DNA of 64,000 bases from DATGXB01 sp035298905 (GCA_035298905.1 DATGXQ010000467.1:9209-73208); one strand, 5' to 3'. Positions 26,944-36,550 are shown, counted from the stretch's first letter. Made by a program: numbers and translations. Notes: a model not told the origin generated them from the sequence alone.

Positions 26944-27999
26944 ATGGTTACGCTGTCCCCCACTCTCCAAGCTAGACTTGCCACACCCCTACAAATTGGC
27001 TCTTTTGCGGTCAAAAGCCGTGTATTACAATCGCCATTATCGGGGGTGACAGATTTGGTATTTCGGCGTTTGGTGCGTCGTTATGCGCCAGAGTCGATGA
27101 TGTATACTGAAATGGTCAATGCGACGGGGTTGCATTATGTCAAAGAACTACCGAAAATTATGGAGGTAGACCCCAACGAAAGACCGATAAGCATTCAATT
27201 ATTTGATTGTCGTCCTGATTTTTTGGCAGAAGCAGCAGTAAAAGCCGTTGAGGAAGGCGCTGATACTGTTGATATTAATATGGGTTGTCCGGTAAATAAA
27301 ATCACTAAAAACGGTGGTGGTTCTTCTCTGTTGCGTCAACCGGAAGTTGCAGAGGCTATTGTGCGGGAAGTGGTCAAAGCTGTGGATGTGCCGGTGACAG
27401 TCAAAACCCGTATTGGTTGGAATGACAAGGAAATTATTATTTTAGATTTTGCGAAACGGATGGAAGATGCGGGTGCAAAAATGATTACTGTCCACGGTCG
27501 CACCCGCGCACAAGGTTACAATGGTAGCGCTCGTTGGGAATGGATAGCTAAGGTGAAGGAAGTTTTATCTATTCCAGTTATTGCTAATGGAGATATTTTC
27601 TCTGTGGAAGCAGCTGTGAAATGTTTAGAGCAGACTGGCGCTGATGGGGTAATGTGTTCTCGTGGGACTTTGGGTTATCCGTTTTTGGTGGGAGAGGTTG
27701 ACCATTTCCTGAAAACTGGGGAACTGTTACCAGCACCGACACCAATACAAAGATTGGAATGTGCGAGGGAACATTTGTTTGCCTTATGGGAGTATAAAGG
27801 CGATCGCGGCGTGCGTCAAGCTCGGAAACACATGACTTGGTATGCCAAAGGTTTTAATGGCGCTGCTGATTTACGTGGTAAGTTGAGTGTGGTGGAAACT
27901 GTGCAGCAAGGTCTAGATTTAATTGACCAAGCTATGGAAAAATTAGCAAACGGTTATGAACCAGAAGTAGAGGAAGATGCTAATTTTGCTTTAGTCTAA
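26944..27999 (+). CDS. dusB: tRNA-dihydrouridine synthase (DusB type)
   Basis: A 351-residue FMN-dependent TIM-barrel enzyme that reduces uridine to dihydrouridine in tRNA. Features are LQSPLSGVTDLVFRRL, the INMGCPVNKITKNGGGSSLL active-site loop with its catalytic Cys, KTRIGWND, ITVHGRTRAQGY and IPVIANGDI. The loop sequence matches the DusB/NifR3 class best. It stands alone and is complete. Confidence 0.95.
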   Translation: MVTLSPTLQARLATPLQIGSFAVKSRVLQSPLSGVTDLVFRRLVRRYAPESMMYTEMVNATGLHYVKELPKIMEVDPNERPISIQLFDCRPDFLAEAAVKAVEEGADTVDINMGCPVNKITKNGGGSSLLRQPEVAEAIVREVVKAVDVPVTVKTRIGWNDKEIIILDFAKRMEDAGAKMITVHGRTRAQGYNGSARWEWIAKVKEVLSIPVIANGDIFSVEAAVKCLEQTGADGVMCSRGTLGYPFLVGEVDHFLKTGELLPAPTPIQRLECAREHLFALWEYKGDRGVRQARKHMTWYAKGFNGAADLRGKLSVVETVQQGLDLIDQAMEKLANGYEPEVEEDANFALV

Positions 28000-28020
28000 A
28001 TACCTCTTGAGTCGTTATCT

Positions 28021-28132
28021 TACAGCAGGGAACAGGGAACAGGGAACAGGGAACAGGGAACAGAGTTGAAAGTCTCTTGGTATATGGCTTTTGTCTTAAA
28101 GTTTGTACCTCATTTACCCAAAATCTGCTGTA
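28021..28132 (+). mobile_element. MITE-like element, 112 bp (family A, copy 2)
   Basis: Ends TACAGCAG/CTGCTGTA, with five tandem GGGAACA-type heptamers at the left and TTTGTACCTCATTTACC near the right. It lies 21 bases after the dus stop. Confidence 0.75.
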
Positions 28133-28175
28133 TTTCTGTTGAGTTAAGTATCATCAAATATCTGTAACCAATGTA

Positions 28176-28200
28176 GAGACGTTCCACGGAACGTCTTTTT
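28176..28200 (+). terminator. Hairpin with T tract
   Basis: AGACGTTCC and GGAACGTCT form a perfect palindrome followed by TTTTT. It may terminate transcription from dus. It also resembles a small dispersed palindrome known from Nostoc genomes. Confidence 0.45.
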
Positions 28201-28229
28201 GATTGAAAAATACAAGATAGTTCTTCCTC

Positions 28230-29602
28230 GTCAAAGTCAGCATAACAGGTATTTTAAAAGAAGTCAAGAGCTTTTTTTAATTATTTTTGCCTGGGTGAAG
28301 CAACGTCTTACCCTACTATATATATGTATCGTTATCGGATGCGGCTGTTTTACGATAAGGTATTTTTCTATAGTCTGACAATGGTCTAAGATTAATTTTT
28401 TATCTTTGACCAGCTTTATCTTGTAGTTAGTTAAAAAATTTTGCTTTTGGTAAAAAGTCGCAGAGGTACTTTAAAAGCATTCAGCATTGGAAGGAAAGAA
28501 CGAGATATTAATGAAGCTGGTTACAATCTGACTGGTAAAAAATACAAGATGGTTCTTCCTTATCAAAATCAGCATAACAGATTTTATAAGAGAAATCAAG
28601 AGCTTTTTTTAATTATTTTTGCCTGGGTGAAATAATGTCTTACTCTACTATATATATGTATCGTTATCGGATGCGGCTGTTTTTAGGTAAGATATTTTCT
28701 GATGCGATGACAATAGTCTGAGATTGATTTCTCATCTTTAACTGGTTTTATCTTTTTGCTGGTTAGAAAATTTTGCTTTTGGTCAAAAGTGACAGAGGTA
28801 CTTTGCCAGCATTCAGAGTTGGAAAGAAAAAGTAAGATATGAATGAAGCGGGTTGTAATCTGACTGGTGGAAAATACAAGATAGTTCTTCCTTGTCAAGA
28901 TTAGAGTAACAGACTTTATAAGAGAAGTCAAGAGCTTTTTTATATGATTTTTGCCTGGGTGAAGCAACGTCTTACCCTACTATATATATGTATCGTTATC
29001 GGATACTTCTGGATTTTGATCCACTGCTTTTTGATGACATGACAAAAGTTTTAGATTGCTGTCTTATCTTTTTAGCAGAGGTAACATTGTTTCTGTATTA
29101 AGTTCCGAAAGCTTTGCTGGTTGTGCAAGAGTTTAGAGAATGCTTAACAATATTTTTGTATGGCGATGCAGAAGGCTAGTTAAAAGTTTCTCCTAGATTT
29201 TCCAGTTGTTCAATAAATAAGTTATGGATTTGCTTGATGATGGTTCGATTTTACCAAAACGGCGACTTGCTTCTGTTTGCTTTTCTTTATTTTGCTGGTA
29301 AAACAGAGGTTTGAATATTGAACGCGGATGGACGCAGATAAACGCAGATAGTTTATCTTTGACTGCTGGTATTTTGTTATGTCTAAAGGATTTTCCTGTC
29401 GAATGTCACAGAAGGATTTGGAAAGTATGATTAATTGGAAAGGGACGCTGAGATATAATCGCAGTCGGTGACAATCGGGTTTGTGAGCAAATACAGCATA
29501 GTTCTTCCTTATCAAGTTCATCGTAACAAGTATTAGATTAGATGTCAAGGGTTTATTTAAAGAATTTTGTTGTCGCTAAAGGATTGTATTGACTAACAAT
29601 CT
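28230..29602 (-). pseudogene. Decayed tandem copies of the 3' end of the TPR gene
   Basis: Three degraded units begin near 28318, 28650 and 28980, about 330 bases apart. Each starts with TATATATATGTATCGTTATC, matching the 3' terminus of the intact TPR gene (29603 onward). Each is followed after a spacer by GGTACTTT.AAGCATTCAG, TCTGACTGGT and AGTTCTTCCTTATCAA-type blocks. The copy at 28981-29180 is longest. It can be followed base by base against 29600-29800, through TCTGTATTAAGTTC and TTGTGCAAGAGTTT. No unit has an intact frame. Short frames inside (28441-28635, 28683-28967, 29222-29548) are treated as debris. Confidence 0.8.
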
Positions 29603-31237
29603 TTATGTATCGTCATCTGATGCTTCTGTATCTGAATGCAATGCTTCTCGATAGTGTGACAATAGTTCTGGATTGCTTTCTAGTTTTTCTAGCATAGCTA
29701 ACGCTACTTCTGTATTAAGTTCGGGAAGTTCTGTTTGTTGTGCAAGAGTTTGGAGAATGTTTAACAATGTTTTTGTATTGCATTGCAGAAGTTTTTGGAT
29801 GTATAAGGTTTTTACAGTCAGTTTAGCGTTTTGCGTATTTGAATGTTGTTTGCCTAATGCTGTTTGATAGATTGCTAAAGCTTGGCTAGACAACTCTTCA
29901 GCTTCTTGGTATTTATCTTGCGCTATGTACAGTAAAGCTAAATCGTTAAGACTTTGTGCTACGTCTGGATGGTCTGCACCTAGTTGGCGTTTTCTAATTT
30001 CTAAAGACTGGAGATAGAGAAATTCTGCATCGCTGTATTTTCTTTGTGTTCTGTACAGTCCTGCTAAGTTGTTAAAACTGGTTGCGACATTGGGATGGTC
30101 TGCACCTAGTTGGCGTTTTAAAATTTCTAAAGATTGAAGATAGAGAGGTTCTGCATCACTGTATTTTCTTTGTGAGTAGTACAGTGCTGCCAAATTGTTA
30201 AGACTGGATGCAATATTAGGATGGTCTGCACCTAGTTGGTGTTTCCAGATTTCTAAAGACTGAAGATAGAGAGGTTCTGCATCGCTGTATTTTCCTTGTG
30301 ATTCGTACAGTCCTGCTAAGTTGTTAAGACTGGTAGCTACATCGGGATGGTCTGCACCTAGTTGGCGTTTTCTAATTTCTAAAGACTGGAGAAGGAGAAG
30401 TTCTGCATCGCTGTATTTTCCTTGAAAGTAATAAAGTAATGCCAAATCGTTAAGAGTATTAGCTAGTGTTTCCTCTTGTTGGAATTTAGTTTGTAAATCA
30501 ATGGCTTTTTTTAAATATTCTTCAGCTAGTGCTAGTTCCCGTTTTCTATCTGCTGACTGTCCCGCTTTTACACGTTCAGCATACAACTTACCTAGCTGAC
30601 TATACAGAGTTGCTACTTTACTGCTATCTGCTCCCCACTGCTGAAGCGCTGCTGCTAAAGAGGCTTCTAATTGTTCTACAGTTAAAACGGAACTTGGTGG
30701 GTCATCTCCCAACACATCCCGATATTGCATCATTCCCGATTCGCTTGTCAACAAAGACGGTTCAAGCTGAAACTGAAATACACCATTACGCCAACTCCAA
30801 AAATCAGGTGCTTGCTTGGCAAGTTGTGGTAAAATCTGAAATGATACCCAGAGAACTATAGGCATTTTTAGTTCCCGCAAAGCTTCCCGCGTCCATTGCA
30901 AATAACCAAAAAACTTGTTGAGAAATTGGTCTTTGTCCTTAAATCCTAATGTTTCTGCACCCAAGACCGTAACTACTGCATTTTCTGTTGATGCGACTTG
31001 CTGCGCTATTGCTTGTCCAATACTCGGTTCTTGAGGATCTAAATTCACTCGATAAGTTTTGATAGCAGGTGCTAATTCTTTCTCATAACGTGCTATGATT
31101 TCCTCACGCTGACGGTCAGCATCGCACACCGCTATCAAAATCTGTAATATCCCAACTCCAGCCTCAAGAGAAACTAACAAATTGATGTAAGTTTGTGCGT
31201 TTGCTTGGGAAACGGCTGCATTAGTTGAGATATCCAT
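29603..31237 (-). CDS. TPR effector-type protein with N-terminal inactive-STAND-like domain
   Basis: A 544-residue protein. The first ~180 residues (INLLVSLEAGVGILQILIAV, VVTVLGAETLGF, FWSWRNGVFQF) look like the degenerate NTPase-like domain found at the head of cyanobacterial signalling/conflict proteins; no Walker A is present. Then come at least six kinesin-light-chain-type 42-residue TPRs. Four are nearly identical (SLEIRKRQLGADHPDVA, SLNNLAGLY, GKYSDAEPLYLQ), which points to recent expansion. The start at 31237 overlaps the stop of the upstream NTPase by one base (TAATG), so the two genes are coupled. The longer frame to 31294 lies inside the upstream gene and is not needed. Function is unknown; a sensor/effector role is inferred. 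Confidence 0.82.
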   Translation of the reverse strand: MDISTNAAVSQANAQTYINLLVSLEAGVGILQILIAVCDADRQREEIIARYEKELAPAIKTYRVNLDPQEPSIGQAIAQQVASTENAVVTVLGAETLGFKDKDQFLNKFFGYLQWTREALRELKMPIVLWVSFQILPQLAKQAPDFWSWRNGVFQFQLEPSLLTSESGMMQYRDVLGDDPPSSVLTVEQLEASLAAALQQWGADSSKVATLYSQLGKLYAERVKAGQSADRKRELALAEEYLKKAIDLQTKFQQEETLANTLNDLALLYYFQGKYSDAELLLLQSLEIRKRQLGADHPDVATSLNNLAGLYESQGKYSDAEPLYLQSLEIWKHQLGADHPNIASSLNNLAALYYSQRKYSDAEPLYLQSLEILKRQLGADHPNVATSFNNLAGLYRTQRKYSDAEFLYLQSLEIRKRQLGADHPDVAQSLNDLALLYIAQDKYQEAEELSSQALAIYQTALGKQHSNTQNAKLTVKTLYIQKLLQCNTKTLLNILQTLAQQTELPELNTEVALAMLEKLESNPELLSHYREALHSDTEASDDDT

Positions 31238-32535
31238 TAGATTAATCCTTCTTGCTTTAACTGCTGAGTTACCAAAGGATGAAGATCGTACCAACTCTCT
31301 TTATTTCTATATTCAATCACATAGACATTGTGCAGTAAATCCAGAAACTCTTGCTGCTTCGGGTCGTCTGGGCGATAATTCTGATAGGTTTGTTGTAAAA
31401 TCTCTCTGTCTGTTTTGCTTAAAGTAATGTTCATATCGTTCCGCAAAACATCTAGCGCTTCCTGCAAAATCGCTGCATCAATCTGTACATCATCAATCGG
31501 TTCTAGCGCTCTGACTTTCTGACGCAACTTTACTAATACTAAACTACAACATTTTTGTGTAATGCGGACTAATTCTCTAATTACCCCACCACTAGCTAAA
31601 GCGATTTGCAGCAAAATCTCATCACTAATTAAATTTTTATCAATGCGTTTCTGCAAAATCTCCCGCAATTTATCAATAGTTTCTGCGACTGGTTGAGGAT
31701 GATCTTTGTGACTTTCACCTTTAGGATAAATCTTTAACACAGGCATTACAAAAATCTGATTACTTGTTTCTTCCTCAATATGTTTTTTCAACACCCCATC
31801 TCTAATTATAGCAATGGGAATTGTATAAATAACAATAAAATTAGGTTGTAATAGAGCCTTAATATTCTTTTGGAATATCTTCTCTACAAGTTCTAAATCG
31901 AGTTTATCTAAATCATCAATGATGACTACAATCTCTTTTTTGCAAGCCAGAGATATTTCTATAGCAATCAAATTTAGTGTATCTATCAAATCTCGAATGT
32001 TTCGGGAGAATTTAGTTTCTATGGTTTCGCGGATACTTGCTTCAGCTTTTAACTTGCTTTTGATAAAACTAAAGAAATCAAAGCCAACTTCTGCTTCACT
32101 TCCGGCTTTATACTCTTCAATCTGTGTTTTATCCTTAAACCAATTAAAGAACCTCTCTTTTTTATCGGCATTAATCTGGATTTTCTGTTCTTCAGCTTTT
32201 GCCATAATTTGCACAGCAATCGCAAAAAGGATATTAATATGATTGATGGCTGTGGTTTCAATTAAATCAGAGATGGAAAAAAATATGGTTAGATAATTAC
32301 CATCAAATTGTCTGGCAAATTCTGCTAATAATGTAGACTTACCACAACCCCGGTGTCCGGCAAAAATTAGCTGATTGGTATAATCATCACAATCTAACAC
32401 TCTCTGCTCTAATTCTGCAATTAATTGATCACCATAAGGAACGCGAAAATTTGCTGCTTCTTCTGCTGTGACTAAAGGTTGTAGCTGCAAATTACGAAAT
32501 GCTTTCTGAAACGCTTCGATTCGCTCGGTTGCCAT
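31237..32535 (-). CDS. P-loop NTPase (ORC/STAND-like AAA ATPase)
   Basis: A 432-residue ATPase. Walker A is GHRGCGKST at about 60-68 and Walker B is VVIIDDLDKLD near residue 220. They are followed by a sensor-like FIVIYTIPIAI and a C-terminal helical part with a winged-helix-like end (EILQQTYQNY, YEIR/WYDLHPLV). It has no predicted membrane segments. It is the first gene of a coupled pair with the TPR protein (one-base overlap). Such an NTPase plus a partner with a dead NTPase-like domain suggests a switch that senses an invader or an internal signal. That is inference from architecture, not demonstrated. Confidence 0.85.
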   Translation of the reverse strand: MATERIEAFQKAFRNLQLQPLVTAEEAANFRVPYGDQLIAELEQRVLDCDDYTNQLIFAGHRGCGKSTLLAEFARQFDGNYLTIFFSISDLIETTAINHINILFAIAVQIMAKAEEQKIQINADKKERFFNWFKDKTQIEEYKAGSEAEVGFDFFSFIKSKLKAEASIRETIETKFSRNIRDLIDTLNLIAIEISLACKKEIVVIIDDLDKLDLELVEKIFQKNIKALLQPNFIVIYTIPIAIIRDGVLKKHIEEETSNQIFVMPVLKIYPKGESHKDHPQPVAETIDKLREILQKRIDKNLISDEILLQIALASGGVIRELVRITQKCCSLVLVKLRQKVRALEPIDDVQIDAAILQEALDVLRNDMNITLSKTDREILQQTYQNYRPDDPKQQEFLDLLHNVYVIEYRNKESWYDLHPLVTQQLKQEGLI

Positions 32536-33103
32536 TGCTATTTTTTTGATATTATTTACATATTTAATTGTACTATATTTTCTGGATTTGAAATCATTCT
32601 TAAGTTAATGTTCAGCAGAAGTAAATCAAAGTTTACAGATGTTGTGTTTCGTTCCTCAACCCAACCTACGAGTGATATGATGTTTGAAGATGAAGACAAA
32701 ATCTTAACAGCAGTTTTGAAAATGTTTTAGTTAGATAACTGGAGAATGTTTAATTGTACTCTATTTTCGGGATTTAAAATTATTCTTAAGTTAATGTTCA
32801 GCAGAAGTAAATCAAAGTTTACAGATGTTGGGTTTCGTTCCTCAACCCAACCTACGAGTGATACTATATTTTCTAGATTTAAAATCATTCTTAAGTTAAT
32901 GTTCAGCAGAAGTAATTAAGTTCTTACAGATGTTGGGTTTCGTTCCTCAACCCAACCTACAAGTAATCTGATATTTCCCGAATAGAATAAAATCTTAAAT
33001 ACAATGTTGAAAATTCTTTTGTGATATAACCTGAAAATTTATTCTCAGGCTATATCTGAAATGAGAAAGATGATATTTAAACTAAATTTGTCGTTTCAGT
33101 TTA
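32536..33103. repeat. Triple direct repeat upstream of the NTPase/TPR operon
   Basis: Three copies of a unit of about 105-115 bases lie at 32568-32682, 32754-32864 and 32862-32970. Each runs TTCTTAAGTTAATGTTCAGC, AGAAGTAA, TTACAGATGTTG, then the palindrome TTGGGTTTCGTTCCTCAACC (one base changed in the first copy) and CCTAC. The remaining DNA has no gene. Because they are upstream of the operon they could carry regulatory sites, or may be decayed copies of an element also present once near 2335. Confidence 0.8.
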
Positions 33104-33607
33104 TCAACGTGAAGAACTAGGTAAATATCCTTCTGTCTCTAATCTTTTAATTACTCTTTCTGCTGCTTGTCTACCAATTTTAGTTCCTATTTCTTCTGCT
33201 TCTTGAGTAATCTGGGGTAAGGTTTGAATGGTTTTTTTACCAAGGGGTGTGTTATAAAAAGCAAGCAGTTGTTCAACTTCTTCATTAGTATAGTATTTAG
33301 CGTAAAGAGGAATTAACTCATTAGCAAAGTCATCTATTTTGATTTCTTGTGCAAACATTTCCCAAAACTTTTTAGGTATTTCAGGATTTTCTTTCTTTGC
33401 TTTGTCAATACTTTCAGATAGTACCTGCTGTAGATATTCGGTTGAGCCGATGATTTCTACTAACTTCTTAATATTCTCCCTCTTTTTGGCATCAATTTCA
33501 GCAGCAGGAACGGGTTTAATCGGTTCACGATTTTGAGCCAATGCAACCCCATTAATTAGGGTAGTAGAGGAAATAGCTAAAGCCGCAATCAATAATTTTA
33601 TTTTCAT
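33104..33607 (-). CDS. Exported DUF2059 protein
   Basis: A 167-residue protein with a signal peptide (KIKLLIAALAISSTTLIN, cleavage near ALAQ). The DUF2059 core is visible: FANELIPLYAKYYTNEEVEQLLAFYNTPLGKKTIQTLP. The family is helical and periplasmic, with unknown function. The gene lies 76 bases downstream of the PLP decarboxylase on the same strand. Confidence 0.9.
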   Translation of the reverse strand: MKIKLLIAALAISSTTLINGVALAQNREPIKPVPAAEIDAKKRENIKKLVEIIGSTEYLQQVLSESIDKAKKENPEIPKKFWEMFAQEIKIDDFANELIPLYAKYYTNEEVEQLLAFYNTPLGKKTIQTLPQITQEAEEIGTKIGRQAAERVIKRLETEGYLPSSSR

Positions 33608-33683
33608 GACCTGATAACCAAAGATTTACAGATAGAACAGTGACAAATTGAATACTAATTCTATTTTAGTTAATGTATCTTGT

Positions 33684-35174
33684 TTATCTGCCATTTTTAA
33701 CAACTTTTAAGGTTTGGAGACTAACATCTGTACAACCAGTAATAAAACCCCCGTTGGATAGAATTTGTTGTAGATAAGCTAAAATTTCTTTTGTAATCAG
33801 TTCCCCTGGAATTAGTACCGGAATCCCAGGAGGATAGGGACAAACAATCTCAGTGCAAATCCTTTCTGATGCTTCTTGTAAAGGTAAAGTTTCATTTTGA
33901 GCAAAAAACGCTGCACGGGGAGAAATGCACAATGTATTGTTAATCATCGCTAAGTTTTTGCAATCATTAACTGGAAATAGTTTTGTCTGCGATATCCTAG
34001 ATTGATGATTTTGTTGCTTCTGCACCAGATTTTTTAATCCGTGATATAATGCTGTAATATCTGATTCAGTATTACCAATGCTAATAATAAAAGTTAGATG
34101 TTGCAGCGAACTAAACTCAGCCGTGACCCCAAACTCCTGATCTAAAATTTCTTCAGCCGCAAAACCATTTAACCCCAACTCAGCTACATTGACAGTTAAC
34201 CGTGTTTGGTCTAAGTCTTTTAAGCCTGGTGATGGTTTTGCAATAACTAAAGGTAGAGATAATTGGGGAATTTGGCTAATTTCCTTCCTAGCTTGTTGTG
34301 CCAAATTCAATGTTTGAGATAGCAAAGTTTTTCCGTGAATAGCCATTTGCTGACGTGCAGCGTCTAGGGAAGCTAAAAGTATAAAACTTGGACTGGTAGA
34401 TTGTACTAACTGCAAAGCTTGATTTAATCTGGCAATATCGATTTTTGTCCCTTGGATGTGCAACATAGAAGCTTGAGTCATTGCACCAAGGGTTTTGTGA
34501 ATAGACTGTACCGTTAAATCTGCACCTGCGGCTAATGCAGAAGTAGGTAAATCTGGATGAAAATGAAAATGTGCGCCATGTGCCTCATCTACCAGTAAAG
34601 GGATATGATATTGATGAGTAAGATGTGCGATCGCCTCTAAATCACCACAAACACCATAATATGTAGGATAGACTGTCAGCACTGCCTTAGCATCAGGATG
34701 GGCTTTTAATGTAGCTGCCAGCGCTCCGGGTGTGATACTATGAGCAATATCCAAAATGCGATCGTATTCAGGATAGACAAAAATCGGCATTGCCCCAGAA
34801 AGAATCAATCCAGAAATAACCGCAGAATGTACATTACGTGGGAGAATAATCTTATCCCCCATGCCACAAGTAGCCAAAATGGCGGCTTCAATTCCACAAG
34901 TAGAACCATTCACCAAAAACCAAGTCCTATCAGCACCAAAAGCTGCTGCGGCTAACTCCTGCGCTGCTAAAATAGCGCCTTGGGGTGCAAATAAATTATC
35001 TAATTCTGCCAGTTCGGTTAAGTCTGCGCGAAAAACCTCTTTACCCAGCAACTGGGCTAAAATTGGTGAAGTACCTCCTCCTCTTTTATGTCCGGGAGTG
35101 TAAAATGGTGCATGGGGACGGGCAATACTGGCTTTTAAAGCGTCGATTAGAGGTGTTTGGTTTTGATTTAACAT
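33684..35174 (-). CDS. Orn/Lys/Arg decarboxylase-family PLP enzyme
   Basis: A ~496-residue fold-type I PLP enzyme that probably decarboxylates a basic amino acid for polyamine synthesis. Features are FYTPGHKRGGG at the start, WFLVNGSTCGIEAAILA, the PLP Asp in LVDEAHGAHF, and the Schiff-base Lys in VQSIHKTLGAMTQ. The C-terminal domain ends with CPYPPGIPVLIPGE. The substrate (arginine, lysine or ornithine) cannot be read from the sequence. ATG 35174 is preferred; an upstream in-frame GTG at 35231 would add 19 poorly conserved residues. Confidence 0.92.
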   Translation of the reverse strand: MLNQNQTPLIDALKASIARPHAPFYTPGHKRGGGTSPILAQLLGKEVFRADLTELAELDNLFAPQGAILAAQELAAAAFGADRTWFLVNGSTCGIEAAILATCGMGDKIILPRNVHSAVISGLILSGAMPIFVYPEYDRILDIAHSITPGALAATLKAHPDAKAVLTVYPTYYGVCGDLEAIAHLTHQYHIPLLVDEAHGAHFHFHPDLPTSALAAGADLTVQSIHKTLGAMTQASMLHIQGTKIDIARLNQALQLVQSTSPSFILLASLDAARQQMAIHGKTLLSQTLNLAQQARKEISQIPQLSLPLVIAKPSPGLKDLDQTRLTVNVAELGLNGFAAEEILDQEFGVTAEFSSLQHLTFIISIGNTESDITALYHGLKNLVQKQQNHQSRISQTKLFPVNDCKNLAMINNTLCISPRAAFFAQNETLPLQEASERICTEIVCPYPPGIPVLIPGELITKEILAYLQQILSNGGFITGCTDVSLQTLKVVKNGR

Positions 35175-35326
35175 TTTGCGGGAAATAAACCACCTAGAGC
35201 CTATATTATGATGTAAGAGTGAGCCGCACACCCATTAAATCAACACTTTAAAGAAAGTAATAGATCAAACCAACCCTCTTTTGTAAAACGCACGGCAAAA
35301 TAGAAACAAATAAGCCCTGTGTCCCT

Positions 35327-36457
35327 ATGAGTTATTGCCTTAACCCCCGTTGTCCCAAGCCGGAGAACCCGGCTGATGTTAAGTTTTGTGTTACCTGTGG
35401 TACAAAATTACTTCTCAAAGAACGCTATCGGGCTATTAAACCGATAGGACAAGGTGGTTTTGGTAGAACTTTTGTAGCTGTGGATGAGGATAAGCCCTCA
35501 AAACCCCGTTGTGTAATTAAGCAATTTTATCCCCAAGCCCAAGGGACTAATACAGTACAAAAAGCAGTAGAATTATTTAATCAAGAAGCGGTGCGATTGG
35601 ATGAATTGGGCAACCACCCGCAAATACCGGAACTACTTGCCTACTTTACCCACGATGATCGACAATATCTAGTCCAAGAGTTTATAGACGGGCAAAATCT
35701 AGCGCAAGAGTTAGCACACAAAGGTGCTTTGAATGAAACGCAGATTAGGCAGTTGTTAAATGATTTATTGCCAGTACTGCAATTTTGCCATATCAGACAG
35801 GTGATCCATAGAGATATTAAACCAGAAAATATCATTCGTCGGGGCAGTGATGCCAAATTGGTGTTAGTAGACTTTGGGGCGGCTAAATCTGCTACAGGTA
35901 CATCACTTAACCGGACTGGGACAAGTATCGGGACACCGGAATATGTAGCGCCTGAACAGATGCGCGGACGGGCAATATTTGCCAGTGATATCTATAGTTT
36001 AGGGGTGACTTGCGTGAATTTGTTAACGGAGCGATCGCCTTTTGATTGCTATGATACCCTAAACGCCACTTGGATTTGGCAGCAACATCTCCCAAACCCC
36101 ATCAGCAAAGAACTAACCCGCATTCTCAACAAAATGTTAGAAAACATTCCCAGTCAGCGCTATCAAACTGCTGCTGAAGTTTTAGTTGACCTAAATTCCC
36201 ATTTCTCACCAGTTCCCACACCCACAGCAAAACCTACAACTCAATCTTCACCCACCTCTCCCCCTACCCATATTCACCAAACTCCCAGTCAAATTGACAA
36301 AGAATTAGAAGAACTAAAAACCCAATTTACAGGCATTAAACCACCACAAAAAAATATTCCTCCCCAACCCGCAACCCACAACCCACAACCTACAAGCCAA
36401 GATTTAATAGACAAAGAATTAGAAGAATTAAAAAGTAAATATCTAGGCAATAATTAA
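35327..36457 (+). CDS. Serine/threonine protein kinase with N-terminal zinc ribbon
   Basis: A 376-residue cytosolic kinase of the cyanobacterial four-cysteine type (Cys4, Cys9, Cys21, Cys24). The kinase core is complete: Gly loop GQGGFGRTF (41-49), Lys65 in CVIKQF, HRDIKPEN with catalytic Asp163, DFG-type VDFGAAK (Asp182) and GTPEYVAPEQ. The tail after ~290 is Pro/Thr/Gln-rich and carries two copies of an IDKELEELK motif (about 326 and 362). These may be docking or coiled-coil segments. Targets are unknown. Confidence 0.93.
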   Translation: MSYCLNPRCPKPENPADVKFCVTCGTKLLLKERYRAIKPIGQGGFGRTFVAVDEDKPSKPRCVIKQFYPQAQGTNTVQKAVELFNQEAVRLDELGNHPQIPELLAYFTHDDRQYLVQEFIDGQNLAQELAHKGALNETQIRQLLNDLLPVLQFCHIRQVIHRDIKPENIIRRGSDAKLVLVDFGAAKSATGTSLNRTGTSIGTPEYVAPEQMRGRAIFASDIYSLGVTCVNLLTERSPFDCYDTLNATWIWQQHLPNPISKELTRILNKMLENIPSQRYQTAAEVLVDLNSHFSPVPTPTAKPTTQSSPTSPPTHIHQTPSQIDKELEELKTQFTGIKPPQKNIPPQPATHNPQPTSQDLIDKELEELKSKYLGNN

Positions 36458-36482
36458 AGTAAGTCCAAACAAACAAATAAAA

Positions 36483-36510
36483 ATGCAGGGATAGGATTTC
36501 CCCATCCCTA
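36483..36510. terminator. Hairpin between convergent kinase and gnd genes
   Basis: AGGGATAGG and CCCCATCCCT pair imperfectly around ATTT, in the 93-base gap between convergent stops. It is a plausible bidirectional terminator without a long T tract. Confidence 0.4.
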
Positions 36511-36550
36511 CAATCATCACAAATCTTGCGACCAATTCACAAGATTCACA

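Noticed and set aside
28441..29548. Short frames at 28441-28635 (+), 28683-28967 (-) and 29222-29548 (-)
   Set aside because: They fall in the decayed copies of the TPR gene's 3' end and have no start signals or recognisable domains.
31238..31294. Upstream extension of the TPR gene by 19 codons
   Set aside because: It lies inside the NTPase gene; the TAATG overlap gives a better start at 31237.
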